From: Caldisericaceae bacterium
GTDB lineage: Bacteria; Calditrichota; Calditrichia; Calditrichales; Calditrichaceae
Direction of reading: 5' to 3'
DNA: 17,169 nucleotides
Assembly: GCA_021160885.1 (NCBI GenBank)
Contig: JAGHBR010000143.1
Coordinates: forward strand, 1-17,169
The notes under the pieces are model-generated. The model did no database searches. It was not told the origin of the DNA and saw nothing but the letters and a program-made list of their open reading frames with translations. The position numbers and the translations under genes are program-made. Below, one piece after another: positions 7,201 through 14,218 of the stretch. Position 1 is the stretch's first letter, and each line of letters begins with the position of its first letter.

Positions 7201-7694
7201 GGCGGCCAAGAATCGGGGCGATTACTCATGGCCGGTGTTTCGCTGTTGATGTTGAAATAGCCAAATACCGGGTACATTTTCCATTCCACCGTGCCAGTCG
7301 GATCAAAATCGCCTCCCTCGCGGTAACTGGTTTGCAGAAAGTAAAGATTTTGCAGTTCATCGGCCCGCTGCGCAATTTCATTTAAATCGGTTACCGGAAT
7401 GGAATCATTCTCCAGATAGACCTTGGCGTCAATCATCAAGGCCACGCCGTCAAGCATTTTTTGGCCGTCGTAGGTATTGGGCCAGCGCGAAACATCGGCT
7501 CTGGGCCAATCGGACAGTTCCGTCGTATTGCGAAAATAGAGAAAAACGCGGTTACCGTTCATGTAGGCATCGCGTTCGGCAGCGATGTCGCCAGCCGGGT
7601 CTTCGGGGCCATCGTACGGCCGTCCCTGTGCAAATAGCTGCGCGCTAAACAGCGCTAAAAATAGTACCTGAAAAATCAGCCATCTTTTTACCAT
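4224..7694 (-). CDS. Large secreted surface protein with FN3 domain and C-terminal sorting domain
   Basis: The 1156-residue protein has a signal peptide at 1-23 (KRWLIFQVLFLALFSAQLFA then Q). Residues 24-570 are a tryptophan- and aspartate-rich region I cannot assign. It contains two acidic calcium-loop-like stretches, NGIDDDEDGLVDE (349-361) and DANGDGVYQIDE (411-422), which resemble EF-hand/thrombospondin-type loops. About 581-725 is a fibronectin type III-like domain (PSMPTLKAVPGDGQVVLVWD, GYKIYKAT, YYYAVVAYD). The last 100 residues (VVPNPYIATN at 1057, IQIFTVSGVLVKMI, AGMYLYRVKS, FAIIK) are a FlgD-like/type IX sorting domain. The ATG at 7694 has AAAGGG in front. It starts 14 nt after the receptor gene and lies just before the PorV-like gene, so it probably acts at the cell surface with both. 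Its ligand is unknown. Confidence 0.85.
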   Translation of the reverse strand: MVKRWLIFQVLFLALFSAQLFAQGRPYDGPEDPAGDIAAERDAYMNGNRVFLYFRNTTELSDWPRADVSRWPNTYDGQKMLDGVALMIDAKVYLENDSIPVTDLNEIAQRADELQNLYFLQTSYREGGDFDPTGTVEWKMYPVFGYFNINSETPAMSNRPDSWPPDGWPARGFGKKWPGEWNGRFGRGVQYADLETFFTVNDAQDQEYLGEDDELKYYPRRTYDANGNIVKDIRIGDFRPTVSIQKGAPWGGIGIRVETRGFQWNNPQARDAIFWEYNIANISEYDLPEVAFGYWVDNQIGNEGDDEIGFFDTKLDMAYSWDIDGIGRGGLPTGIMGFAYLESPGLPFNGIDDDEDGLVDEARDNPAVSKIGPTDGIADLNAFLETYQMKLSDLKEHWDADEDQDWQDGIDANGDGVYQIDEFAGDDVGLDGVGPTDLNYTGPDEGECNHRPDFEEGIGCEPNFNATDISESDMVGLTAFRMLPSDGRGEFTWQNDEGMWKLVGGRHIEVYNGLITNLIETFASGPFPLYKGRTERISMSILHAFDPLSGLNSEAHTAPALFQKKRIVQIIYEADYRFAQPPSMPTLKAVPGDGQVVLVWDDVADKQTREPLLKNENDFEGYKIYKATDKKFSDAEVILDGYGNPLHKLPIFQCDLIDGIKGFTDFGLINGVGYNLGYDNGLTHHFIDKDVKNGVTYYYAVVAYDRGIPDVATGIAPSENNVIIDLDEAENIRFVSKNVQVVTPHQFAAGYRNPELQVTNQNPTYGSNEVIPEIIATTMTKPGHTYKVKFGVQINSESKSVDYGMVYKNTSFYVYDMTLNDSLVYYEDPNHFANQNFDWDQLNNRYYIHTGDYLYTDLFDGIRLKILIPVTIAEFDEENSGWLDDKEIPIRITQPQNPGQRFFPDDYDIIFTADDSAYVGRVKIANMKDEFNQKISKKDLLLHQALNFLVINQTRQDTMEMVVQDMNGNGTFDILEDRILVGPIGNKGFFKGLWGGLAFVMDFNELESADQLPQPGDVYRVTFKRPFLPSDSLTFTINEGAELDPQKFEDDFKEIKVVPNPYIATNAMEPALSNPYLNQPRRLMFTHIPAQCKIQIFTVSGVLVKMIDVDNEPANGIIHWNLRSREGLEVAAGMYLYRVKSLKTGKEKIGKFAIIK

Positions 7695-7708
7695 GATGAC
7701 CCTTTATC

Positions 7709-10087
7709 TTAAAATATGATTCCTATGCCAAACTTAACCAATCGTGGAGGATCGTACATGCCTGGATTCCGGTAACGATCTTCCACTTCATTAAAATTGC
7801 TGCGGTGGGCAGCGCGTTCTTCCGGCCGAATAATCGCTGTGCAAGCGCGGCCGGTTTCGGGATTCACAATATTTTCATTCAAACGATCCAATAGGTTGTA
7901 AACGTTCAGTGTAAACTTTAGCTTGTAACGATCGGCTAACTTCAATAAATAGAAAGCATTCATGTCCAGCTTAATTTTACTGGGCCGTGTGGCAAAGTTG
8001 GGGTAAAGATTTAAACGTGCCAGCGGTTCGGTTGGTTGCGGCACCCAGGTGTACGGCAAACCAGAGTTAAAATAACCGGTTAGCGTCACTCCATAGTTAG
8101 CTGGTTGGTAGCTGACCGTTGCATTAAAGGTATGCCGCTGGTCCCAGCTCATGGGGATCAAGGTTGGAATGGGATCGCGGCTGTTTCCGGCGCGGTCAAA
8201 ATTGAAGCGTGGATTGTCGGCATTACCCCGCGTGTATTGTAATGTGTAATTTAAATAAGCGGCCACTGGCCCGTTCGTGTAATCCAATTTGACCTCAAGC
8301 CCCTTGGAATTGCCGTAATCTTTGTTGGTGTAAAGCCCGTACTGGATTTGATTGTACGTGCTAATAATTTTGGTGCTTAACAAACTGTAAATATCCCGAT
8401 AGTAAAGGGCCACTTCCAGTCCCATTCCTTTGACGATTTCCTGCCACAAACCGACTTCGTACTGCACCGTTTTTTGCGCTTTGATTTGTGAATTCCCCAT
8501 GGTGGTCTGGTAATCTTTTGGAGCCACTCGAAAGGCATGATTTTCGTAAAGTGCGTACAGCGGCGGCATTTGAAAGAAATGCCCGTAACTGAAGTGTAAC
8601 AAAGCCACATCGCTCAGCTGATAAGCCAGGCCAAGACGCGGACTGATTTGAACCTTGGGTTTGGCCTTGATTAAGCGGCTCATTTTTTCCGGGTTATTGG
8701 GGAAATCGAGCTGGTTAGCCGGATTGCGCCGCTGCGATGGGTAATAGGCGGCTGGATCAAAATAATCGTAACGCACACCAAAATTGATGACCAGTTCCTC
8801 AAATTCAATTTTGTCCTGAATGTAGGCCGAAAATTCCACCGGTTTCATTTTGTAAATATCAGAGTAAATCGAAGAATCCGGGTAAATGACCGGCTCATAA
8901 AGCACGTATTGCAAAGCAGTACCATAATATTTATTGCGAATTTCAGAATAGCGGTTGTCAAGATTATGCCCAGTATAAAGGAGGCCGGTCTTCAAACTGT
9001 GATGCTTAGTTAACTGGTAAGTCAGATCAAATTTAGCATTAAAATCGCGCAACCAGCGACGCTCGTGCATCTTTTGCTGACTACCGGTAGAAAAACCTCT
9101 GGTTCGGCCGTACAAATCGTATTTCTCGTTGACGTAGCGAGTATCCAATGGGTTTTCAAAAACATAATGACCAAAGTAGGAATCAAGGTAAGAAAATTTT
9201 AATTCATAAAAAGCAGACTGCCCTATTAAATGGTTCAACCCAACAGTATAAAGGGAGGATGTTTTATGGTAACTGGCCAGACCATACGGGTTGTATTTGT
9301 AAAAATGGTTGTACTCTTGCCAGTCATTTTTATTGTAAATATAGGAAAACGTGAGCTTGATGTGCGGTGTAAGCCGGGCAGTTATTTTTGATAAAAAATT
9401 GATTGATTTGCTATCATTAAGCGGCACGAAATCATTGTCACCAGTATGTTCAGAGTACCAGTTTTGCGGATTTGGATCCTGGAAATTGCTGGAATCATCC
9501 ACATTAAAACGGTGAATCCCGTTTAAGTAACTTTTGTCGTAGCGATGGCGAAAGTTGGTAAAAAATGTTACGCGCTCTCCGATAATCGGCCCGCTTAACT
9601 GCAAACGGTAATCCTGCAGTCGATTGAGCTCACTATCTTTCATTCCGATGAAAACATCTTTGTGTCCGGTCAGGTAATTGCCCAGTTGAACCAGTGCCAT
9701 TCCTTCAAAATGTTTACCGCCTTCTTTGGTGACCGCATTAACCACACCACTCATTGCCCGGCCGTATTCGGCATTAAACGTACCCGTAATCACTTCCAGA
9801 TCCTGAATGGCTTCCGGTTCCACATCGATCAAGCGACTTTCTCCGCGGAAGGCCTCGGTCACCTGCAGGCCATCGATCATGTAAGCCACTTCGTTGGCCC
9901 GCCCCCCACGAAAATGTCCGGCCACCACGCCGGCCTGCATTTGCAGCACGCCCTGCACGCTTTCCACCGGTAAAACTTCAATTTGTTCAGAGGAAACATT
10001 TCGAATGGAACTGGTCTGATCTTTTTTCTGCGCCATGCGGCTGGCAGTTACAACGATTTCATCTGTCTCCAAAACAGTTTCTTTCAT
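7709..10087 (-). CDS. TonB-dependent receptor, plug and barrel (body of a gene split by a stop codon)
   Basis: This is an outer-membrane active-transport receptor energised through TonB. The 792-residue frame opens with a TonB-box-like EIVVTASR (10-17), then a plug domain (QIEVLPVESVQGVLQMQAGV, VAYMIDGLQV, DVEPEAIQDLEVITGTFNAE, YGRAMSGVVNAVTKEGG; about 20-125), then about 650 residues of barrel strands ending in FGIGIIF with a terminal aromatic. The ATG at 10087 has no ribosome binding site and no signal peptide follows it. The reading frame continues upstream without a shift through 15 sense codons (DVKVSVNRTAFVDVS) to a TAA at 10133-10135, and beyond that into the N-terminal part of the same protein. 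This is therefore one gene of 894 codons interrupted by a nonsense codon, or a sequencing error. As written, the product could not be exported. Its substrate is unknown. Confidence 0.88.
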   Translation of the reverse strand: MKETVLETDEIVVTASRMAQKKDQTSSIRNVSSEQIEVLPVESVQGVLQMQAGVVAGHFRGGRANEVAYMIDGLQVTEAFRGESRLIDVEPEAIQDLEVITGTFNAEYGRAMSGVVNAVTKEGGKHFEGMALVQLGNYLTGHKDVFIGMKDSELNRLQDYRLQLSGPIIGERVTFFTNFRHRYDKSYLNGIHRFNVDDSSNFQDPNPQNWYSEHTGDNDFVPLNDSKSINFLSKITARLTPHIKLTFSYIYNKNDWQEYNHFYKYNPYGLASYHKTSSLYTVGLNHLIGQSAFYELKFSYLDSYFGHYVFENPLDTRYVNEKYDLYGRTRGFSTGSQQKMHERRWLRDFNAKFDLTYQLTKHHSLKTGLLYTGHNLDNRYSEIRNKYYGTALQYVLYEPVIYPDSSIYSDIYKMKPVEFSAYIQDKIEFEELVINFGVRYDYFDPAAYYPSQRRNPANQLDFPNNPEKMSRLIKAKPKVQISPRLGLAYQLSDVALLHFSYGHFFQMPPLYALYENHAFRVAPKDYQTTMGNSQIKAQKTVQYEVGLWQEIVKGMGLEVALYYRDIYSLLSTKIISTYNQIQYGLYTNKDYGNSKGLEVKLDYTNGPVAAYLNYTLQYTRGNADNPRFNFDRAGNSRDPIPTLIPMSWDQRHTFNATVSYQPANYGVTLTGYFNSGLPYTWVPQPTEPLARLNLYPNFATRPSKIKLDMNAFYLLKLADRYKLKFTLNVYNLLDRLNENIVNPETGRACTAIIRPEERAAHRSNFNEVEDRYRNPGMYDPPRLVKFGIGIIF

Positions 10088-10132
10088 TGAAACATCAACA
10101 AAAGCGGTTCTGTTGACCGAGACTTTGACATC

Positions 10133-10390
10133 TTACAGACGGACAGTCTGGTAACCGACCATGCTGAATTCCAAAACATAAGCGCCAGGTTGAAGGTTCA
10201 GGATATAGAATTCACCATTCATATCGGTAGAAGCGCCACGGGAAGTGCCAACAATTTGAACATTTACACAGGGTAAAGGTTGACCAGAATTGGCATCGAC
10301 TACACGACCACTTATTTTACCTGTAACCTGAGCCCACAAGAGATATGGCATGAGCAGCCAAAAGAGGGAAAGTAGATTTTTACGATGCAT
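10133..10390 (-). CDS. Signal peptide and carboxypeptidase-regulatory-like domain of the TonB receptor (severed N-terminus)
   Basis: The 85 residues start MHRKNLLSLFWLLMPYLLWA, a Sec signal peptide with cleavage near WAQ. Then comes GKISGRVVDANSGQPLPCVNVQIVGTS..., GEFYILNLQPGAYVLEFSMVGYQTVRL, which is the CarboxypepD_reg-like beta-sandwich that precedes the plug in many Bacteroidota-type TonB receptors. The domain stops at TAA one strand early. The missing last strand (VKVSVNRTAFVDV) follows in the same frame right after the stop. As a free 85-residue protein it would be exported without its final strand and is probably useless. It is the first gene of the minus-strand operon. AGGA lies 10 nt before the ATG, and GGAG overlaps at too short a distance. 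Confidence 0.85.
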   Translation of the reverse strand: MHRKNLLSLFWLLMPYLLWAQVTGKISGRVVDANSGQPLPCVNVQIVGTSRGASTDMNGEFYILNLQPGAYVLEFSMVGYQTVRL

Positions 10391-10479
10391 AGCTCCATTT
10401 TCCTGAAGAGGGGCTACATATCCTTTGCCACCCGACTTCCTTCCTTAAATTTTTTATACTATTACGTTAGTTTTTTTTA

Positions 10480-10508
10480 AATGTAAATTAACTAAATATA
10501 AATGTCAA
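10480..10508 (-). promoter_or_regulatory. Promoter candidate of the receptor/surface-protein operon
   Basis: On the minus strand a consensus TTGACA (10503-10508) is followed after exactly 17 nt by TACATT (10480-10485), four of six to TATAAT. Transcription would start near 10473 and give a leader of about 80 nt before the ATG at 10390. The region upstream of the -35 box is AT-rich. This is the best promoter match I found in the window. Confidence 0.55.
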
Positions 10509-10751
10509 ATCGAAATCAATCTTTTAATCAGACTATGGACCATTACCGGTCAATCATTTTTATTTTTTTTTGAGAATGGTAAAGTTAAAAAGGTCTGAAT
10601 GCTACCCTTCCCTTTCAAAAGTAAAGTAAAACCGCTTCATGCTTTGAGGTAAATTTCTACGCCTCAGTACTGGGTGACTCCCTACCCTTTAACAATTGGA
10701 AAAGGGTCACGAGTTCTGAGTTTCTAGAGCTGCACTCCAAAGTGGGCTACA

Positions 10752-10800
10752 CTTTTAACTCTTATACTCTTACACCCTTAACTCTTTACTATTAACTTTC
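10752..10800 (+). repeat. CTCTTAA-type short repeat, distant copy
   Basis: TTTTAACTCTTATACTCTTA followed by CACCCTTAACTCTT and ACTATTAAC uses the same 7-8 nt words as the repeats at 2613-2632, 2756-2790 and 2993-3042, on the same strand. It shows that the family is dispersed and not a local expansion only. Confidence 0.55.
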
Positions 10801-10846
10801 CAACTGCATTCAGTCAAAGAACTAAACCTAAAAAACGCAGCAGCGC

Positions 10847-10875
10847 TTGATTGCTTTGTCTTATTTTTCTAACTT
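10847..10875 (+). promoter_or_regulatory. Weak promoter candidate of ndk
   Basis: TTGATT (10847-10852), a 17-nt spacer and TAACTT (10870-10875) lie about 30 nt before the ndk start. Spacing is ideal, but the -10 box matches only three of six bases, so this is a low-confidence call. Confidence 0.25.
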
Positions 10876-10906
10876 TTTCCAATCCATAATAGACGGAGAA
10901 GAAATC

Positions 10907-11323
10907 ATGGAACGTACTTTAGCGATTATTAAACCCGATGGCGTAAGCAATGGTTTGATCGGAGAAATCATCAAACGCATTGAAAACGAAGGCATTAAAA
11001 TCGTTGGCATGAAAATGTTGCATCTCGATCGCTTCAAGGCAGAAGGTTTTTACTATGTCCACCGCTCAAAACCTTTTTTTAACAGCCTGATCGATTACAT
11101 GACCTCGGGTCCCATTGTGGTAATGGTGTTACAGGCACCGGATGTGATCAATCGCTGGCGTAAGCTGATGGGCGCCACCGATCCCAAGCAGGCCGAACCC
11201 GGTACCATCCGCGCGGAAATGGGCCTCAATATTGAACGAAATGTGGTGCATGGTTCAGACAGTAAGGACTCAGCAATGTACGAAATCAATTATTTTTTCA
11301 AAGGCACGGAACTGGTGGATTAA
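10907..11323 (+). CDS. ndk: Nucleoside diphosphate kinase
   Basis: The enzyme transfers the gamma-phosphate of ATP to nucleoside diphosphates through a phosphohistidine and keeps NTP and dNTP pools balanced in the cytoplasm. At 138 residues it has the normal length. Motifs in order: ERTLAIIKPDG with the nucleotide-contacting Lys9, the FYYVHRSKPFF helix region, SGPIVVMVL, the Kpn-loop area GATDPKQAEPGTIRAEMG, and the active-site RNVVHGSDS with His115. I start at the ATG at 10907, not at the TTG 60 nt upstream, because GGAGAA (10895-10900) is correctly placed and the family begins at 'M-E-R-T'. The gene is 50 nt ahead of selB on the same strand and may share its transcript. Confidence 0.97.
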   Translation: MERTLAIIKPDGVSNGLIGEIIKRIENEGIKIVGMKMLHLDRFKAEGFYYVHRSKPFFNSLIDYMTSGPIVVMVLQAPDVINRWRKLMGATDPKQAEPGTIRAEMGLNIERNVVHGSDSKDSAMYEINYFFKGTELVD

Positions 11324-11373
11324 TTATTTACAATGTTCAAGCCCTTAATTGATCTTTAACAGGTTGCTAAAAT

Positions 11374-13284
11374 ATGAAACAACATATCATCATCGGCACG
11401 GCCGGACATATTGATCATGGCAAAACGGCTTTAATCAAAGCCCTGACTGATATTGACACCGACCGCTTGAAAGAAGAAAAAGAACGCGGCATTACCATTG
11501 AACTTGGCTTTGCCTACTGGAAAGACAACATTACCATCATCGATGTGCCCGGACATGAACGGTTCGTCAAAACCATGGTGGCCGGAGTTAGTACTATTGA
11601 TCTGTTTTTACTGGTCATTGCCGCTGATGATGGCATTATGCCGCAAACAATTGAACATCTCGAAATTCTGAAATTCTTTGGTGTACAAAACGGCTTGGTA
11701 GCCCTGAACAAAATCGATCTGGTGGATGAAGAATGGCTGGCCTTAATGCAGCTTGAGGTAGAAGAATTCTTGAAAAAAAATGGCTTTGTTCATGTGCCGG
11801 TACTGCCGGTTTCGGCAGCAACCGGTCAGGGAGTGGAAGCGTTACGGCAGGTATTAACCGAGAAGATCGAACATTGCGCCGAACGAAAAAGCACCCGGCC
11901 CTTCCGCCTGAATGTGGACCGCAGTTTCAGTATTCACGGAGCCGGAACTGTGGTTACCGGTACGGTCCTGTCTGATTCTATTGCTGTAGATGAAGCCCTG
12001 GAAATTTTACCTGACCAGAAGCGCACGAAGGTACGCGGCTTGCAGGTGCATCAAAAGGATGTTCAGCAGGCGCAGATTGGTCAGCGGGCAGCCATTAATC
12101 TGGTCAATGTCTCTAAAAACGAAGCAGAACGCGGCAAAACCATGGTCAGGCCAGACACTCTCGAACCTGTTACTGAATTCCTAACCGTTCTGCAAAGCGC
12201 TTCACAAATTCCGATTAAAATCAAAAAACATCAGGAGGTACGCGTTTATTTAGGCACAGCGGAACTATTGGGACGCATCTACTGGTTCGAAGAAGAAAGC
12301 GCTTTATCCCCGAACCAGACCTACCACGCCCGCATTCGTCTGGAAGAGTCCGGCGTTTGCGCGCCAGGCGACGCGGTACTGATTCGCACCATTTCGCCCT
12401 TTTACACCCTTGCCGGGGGACGCGTGCTGTTTTTGAATCCGCCACACCTCAGTCAACTACGCGACAACTGGCAGGATGTTTTCGAGCGCTTGAGTTCTAA
12501 TAATTTGACTGAACAAATTAAAATCTTTCTTGATTTTAACGGTTTTACTAGCGTTGATTTAAAGACCTTAACCCAGCAATTTTTCGAGACAGAATCTACC
12601 TTGAGCAAAGCCCTTAAGCCCCTGTTGAAAGACAAAACATTATTGGTCGTTGAGCAACCCAACGGCCCGGTGTACCTTTTTGCGCCAGCGCTGGAAAAGG
12701 CCCAGGCTCAATTGCTGGCTGCGCTGAAAGAGGCCCGGGAAAAAGGCCAGCTAAAAGATGGCCTGAACAAAAAGGCGCTGCTGAATCTGTTACACCCCAA
12801 ATGCGAAGACGAACTGTTTTTTGACCGCCTGTTGCGACGCATGGTTAACCGCCGACTGTTGATTCAGGTCGATGATCGCTACTTTACGCCGGAAATTGCC
12901 AATCTGGAGCAACGACAAAAACAGAGCGAGGCCATTCTGCAGCTGCTGCTGGAGAGCAAATTTCAGGCTTTGAAGAGCGACCAAATTGCAGAAAAACTGC
13001 AACTGCCTTCTAAAGAGGTAAAGGCCTTACTCACAAATCTGGTTAAGCAGGGCAAATTGCATTCCATTGCCGGAATATTTTATCTGCACGACCAGACCCT
13101 GCAAAAGCTGCTTGATTTTTTGAAAGAGGAATTTAAAGAGAAAAGTGCCTTAGATATTGCCAGTTTAAAGAATTTTACCGGTTTAACGCGCAAGCTGCTG
13201 ATTCCCTTGCTTGAATATCTAGATCAAAAACAATTTACACGTCGCAGCGGCGATAAACGTTTAAAGGGACCCATGTTAAATTGA
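11374..13284 (+). CDS. selB: Selenocysteine-specific translation elongation factor SelB
   Basis: SelB carries selenocysteyl-tRNA(Sec) to the ribosome and binds the SECIS hairpin downstream of UGA codons that encode selenocysteine. The 636 residues begin with an EF-Tu-like GTPase: P-loop GHIDHGKT (11-18), the switch I region with ERGITIELGFAY (37-48), DVPGH (57-61) and NKID (112-115). Beta-barrel domains follow (from about 175; RPFRLNVDRSFSIHGAGTVVTGTV). From about 380 to the end come the winged-helix domains that read the mRNA, ending in the typical KNFTGLTRKLLIPLLEYLDQ and RRSGDKR. The length suits bacterial SelB. The ribosome binding site before ATG 11374 is poor. The presence of selB implies selA, selD and tRNA-Sec elsewhere in the genome, since none is in this window. 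Confidence 0.96.
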   Translation: MKQHIIIGTAGHIDHGKTALIKALTDIDTDRLKEEKERGITIELGFAYWKDNITIIDVPGHERFVKTMVAGVSTIDLFLLVIAADDGIMPQTIEHLEILKFFGVQNGLVALNKIDLVDEEWLALMQLEVEEFLKKNGFVHVPVLPVSAATGQGVEALRQVLTEKIEHCAERKSTRPFRLNVDRSFSIHGAGTVVTGTVLSDSIAVDEALEILPDQKRTKVRGLQVHQKDVQQAQIGQRAAINLVNVSKNEAERGKTMVRPDTLEPVTEFLTVLQSASQIPIKIKKHQEVRVYLGTAELLGRIYWFEEESALSPNQTYHARIRLEESGVCAPGDAVLIRTISPFYTLAGGRVLFLNPPHLSQLRDNWQDVFERLSSNNLTEQIKIFLDFNGFTSVDLKTLTQQFFETESTLSKALKPLLKDKTLLVVEQPNGPVYLFAPALEKAQAQLLAALKEAREKGQLKDGLNKKALLNLLHPKCEDELFFDRLLRRMVNRRLLIQVDDRYFTPEIANLEQRQKQSEAILQLLLESKFQALKSDQIAEKLQLPSKEVKALLTNLVKQGKLHSIAGIFYLHDQTLQKLLDFLKEEFKEKSALDIASLKNFTGLTRKLLIPLLEYLDQKQFTRRSGDKRLKGPMLN

Positions 13285-14120
13285 ACAAGTTTCGCTTAAA
13301 AAAACGAACCTCGGATCTTTTGTTGATTTTTTTGACGCTGCTCAGCGTCTGCTGGTTGAGCGGCCCCTATTTGTGGCAAATCATTACTTCCCTGAAACCA
13401 ACCGCTCAGTTAGCCCAGTTGCCGCCGCTCTTGCCTTCCAAAATTGATTGGAGTCATTACCAGGTGGTGCTGCAGAATGCTGACTTTCAACGTTTTATTT
13501 TAAATAGCTTTGTTGTGGCCAGCCTGACCAGTTTGTTAGCTTTTGCTGCCGGTTCGCTGGCTTCGTTTGCCACCGCTTATTTCAATTTTAAAAAGAAGGC
13601 TCTTTTTCTGAGCTCCATTCTGGCCATTTCCATGTTTCCGCCCATCGCCATTGTCAGTCCGCTGTTTTTGATGATTAAGGCCGTGCATTTACGCGACACT
13701 TACTTGGCGCTGATTTTGCCATACAGTTCCTTTGCTCTGCCCTTTATGGTCTGGACGCTGCACAATTTTTTCCGCCAGGTGCCGTTCGAAATACTGGAAT
13801 CAGCCCGCATTGATGGTTGCAGTTCCTTGCAGCTTTACCGTAAAATCGTTTTGCCGCTTTCCCGACCGGCTATTTTCACCACTAGCATTCTGGTCTTCAT
13901 CTTTGCCTGGAATGAGTTTGTTTTTGCGCTGACCTTTACGGCCACGCCCAAAGCACAGACCATTCCGGTGGGCATCGCTCTGTTTCCCGGTATTTACGAA
14001 ATTCCCTGGGGCGACATTGCGGCTGCCAGTATTGTGGTAACGCTCCCCCTGATTATTCTTGTCTTCATTTTTGAAAAACAAATCATCTCCGGATTGGTTG
14101 CTGGTTCAGTCAAGTATTGA
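13281..14120 (+). CDS. ABC transporter permease, MalG/sugar type
   Basis: This is an inner-membrane subunit of a binding-protein-dependent ABC importer of the carbohydrate (CUT1, MalG-like) family. The 279 residues have about six membrane segments, a first helix from about 12 to 36 followed by the family's ITSLKP, and the coupling 'EAA' loop at 170-196 (ESARIDGCSSLQLYRKIVLP) that contacts the ATPase. The start is TTG at 13281, overlapping the selB stop in TTGA. GGGA lies about 11 nt upstream and translational coupling with selB is likely. No MalF partner, solute-binding protein or ATPase is nearby, so it is an orphan here and its substrate is unknown. The overlap with selB has no functional logic I can see. 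Confidence 0.88.
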   Translation: MNKFRLKKRTSDLLLIFLTLLSVCWLSGPYLWQIITSLKPTAQLAQLPPLLPSKIDWSHYQVVLQNADFQRFILNSFVVASLTSLLAFAAGSLASFATAYFNFKKKALFLSSILAISMFPPIAIVSPLFLMIKAVHLRDTYLALILPYSSFALPFMVWTLHNFFRQVPFEILESARIDGCSSLQLYRKIVLPLSRPAIFTTSILVFIFAWNEFVFALTFTATPKAQTIPVGIALFPGIYEIPWGDIAAASIVVTLPLIILVFIFEKQIISGLVAGSVKY

Positions 14121-14143
14121 TGCTAATCAATCGCCACATTGAT
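14116..14143 (+). other. ATTGAT-ATCAAT-ATTGAT overlapping hairpin arms
   Basis: ATTGAT (14116-14121, over the permease stop), ATCAAT (14126-14131) and ATTGAT (14138-14143) allow two mutually exclusive 6-bp hairpins. The stems are AT-rich and no T run follows, so a terminator is not supported. It may be chance. Confidence 0.25.
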
Positions 14144-14218
14144 CCCCACACTTCTTTGTTGCTTTTGCGAGCCTGAGTCTGTAAATTCATTGAATTCAAA
14201 AATTAACAGGGAGAAATA

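Larger units (their letters stand above)
10391..10906. other. Intergenic region between the minus-strand operon and ndk
   Basis: No gene is visible in about 500 bases between divergent units. It holds the operon promoter (10480-10508), long T tracts (10471-10478, 10561-10570), a TGAGG/CCTCA inverted repeat (10645-10649/10662-10666), a hairpin ACCCTTT/AAAGGGT with a 10-nt loop (10684-10690/10701-10707), competing GTGAC/GTCAC arms around it (10674-10678/10706-10710), and a CTCTTAA-type repeat at 10752-10800. An upstream TTG-initiated frame could add 20 residues to ndk, but it is not conserved-looking. Confidence 0.6.

Noticed and set aside
6798..7385. A 195-codon open frame on the + strand.
   Set aside because: It is a shadow of the 1156-residue surface-protein gene on the opposite strand, with no family resemblance.
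10133..10135. The stop in the TonB receptor gene as a recoded selenocysteine codon, given selB nearby.
   Set aside because: The codon is TAA and selenocysteine uses UGA. No SECIS-like hairpin can be argued, and the homologous position is not a redox residue.
10847..10906. A 20-residue N-terminal extension of nucleoside diphosphate kinase from a TTG.
   Set aside because: The ATG at 10907 has a properly spaced GGAGAA and matches the family start. The extension shows no signal or conserved feature.
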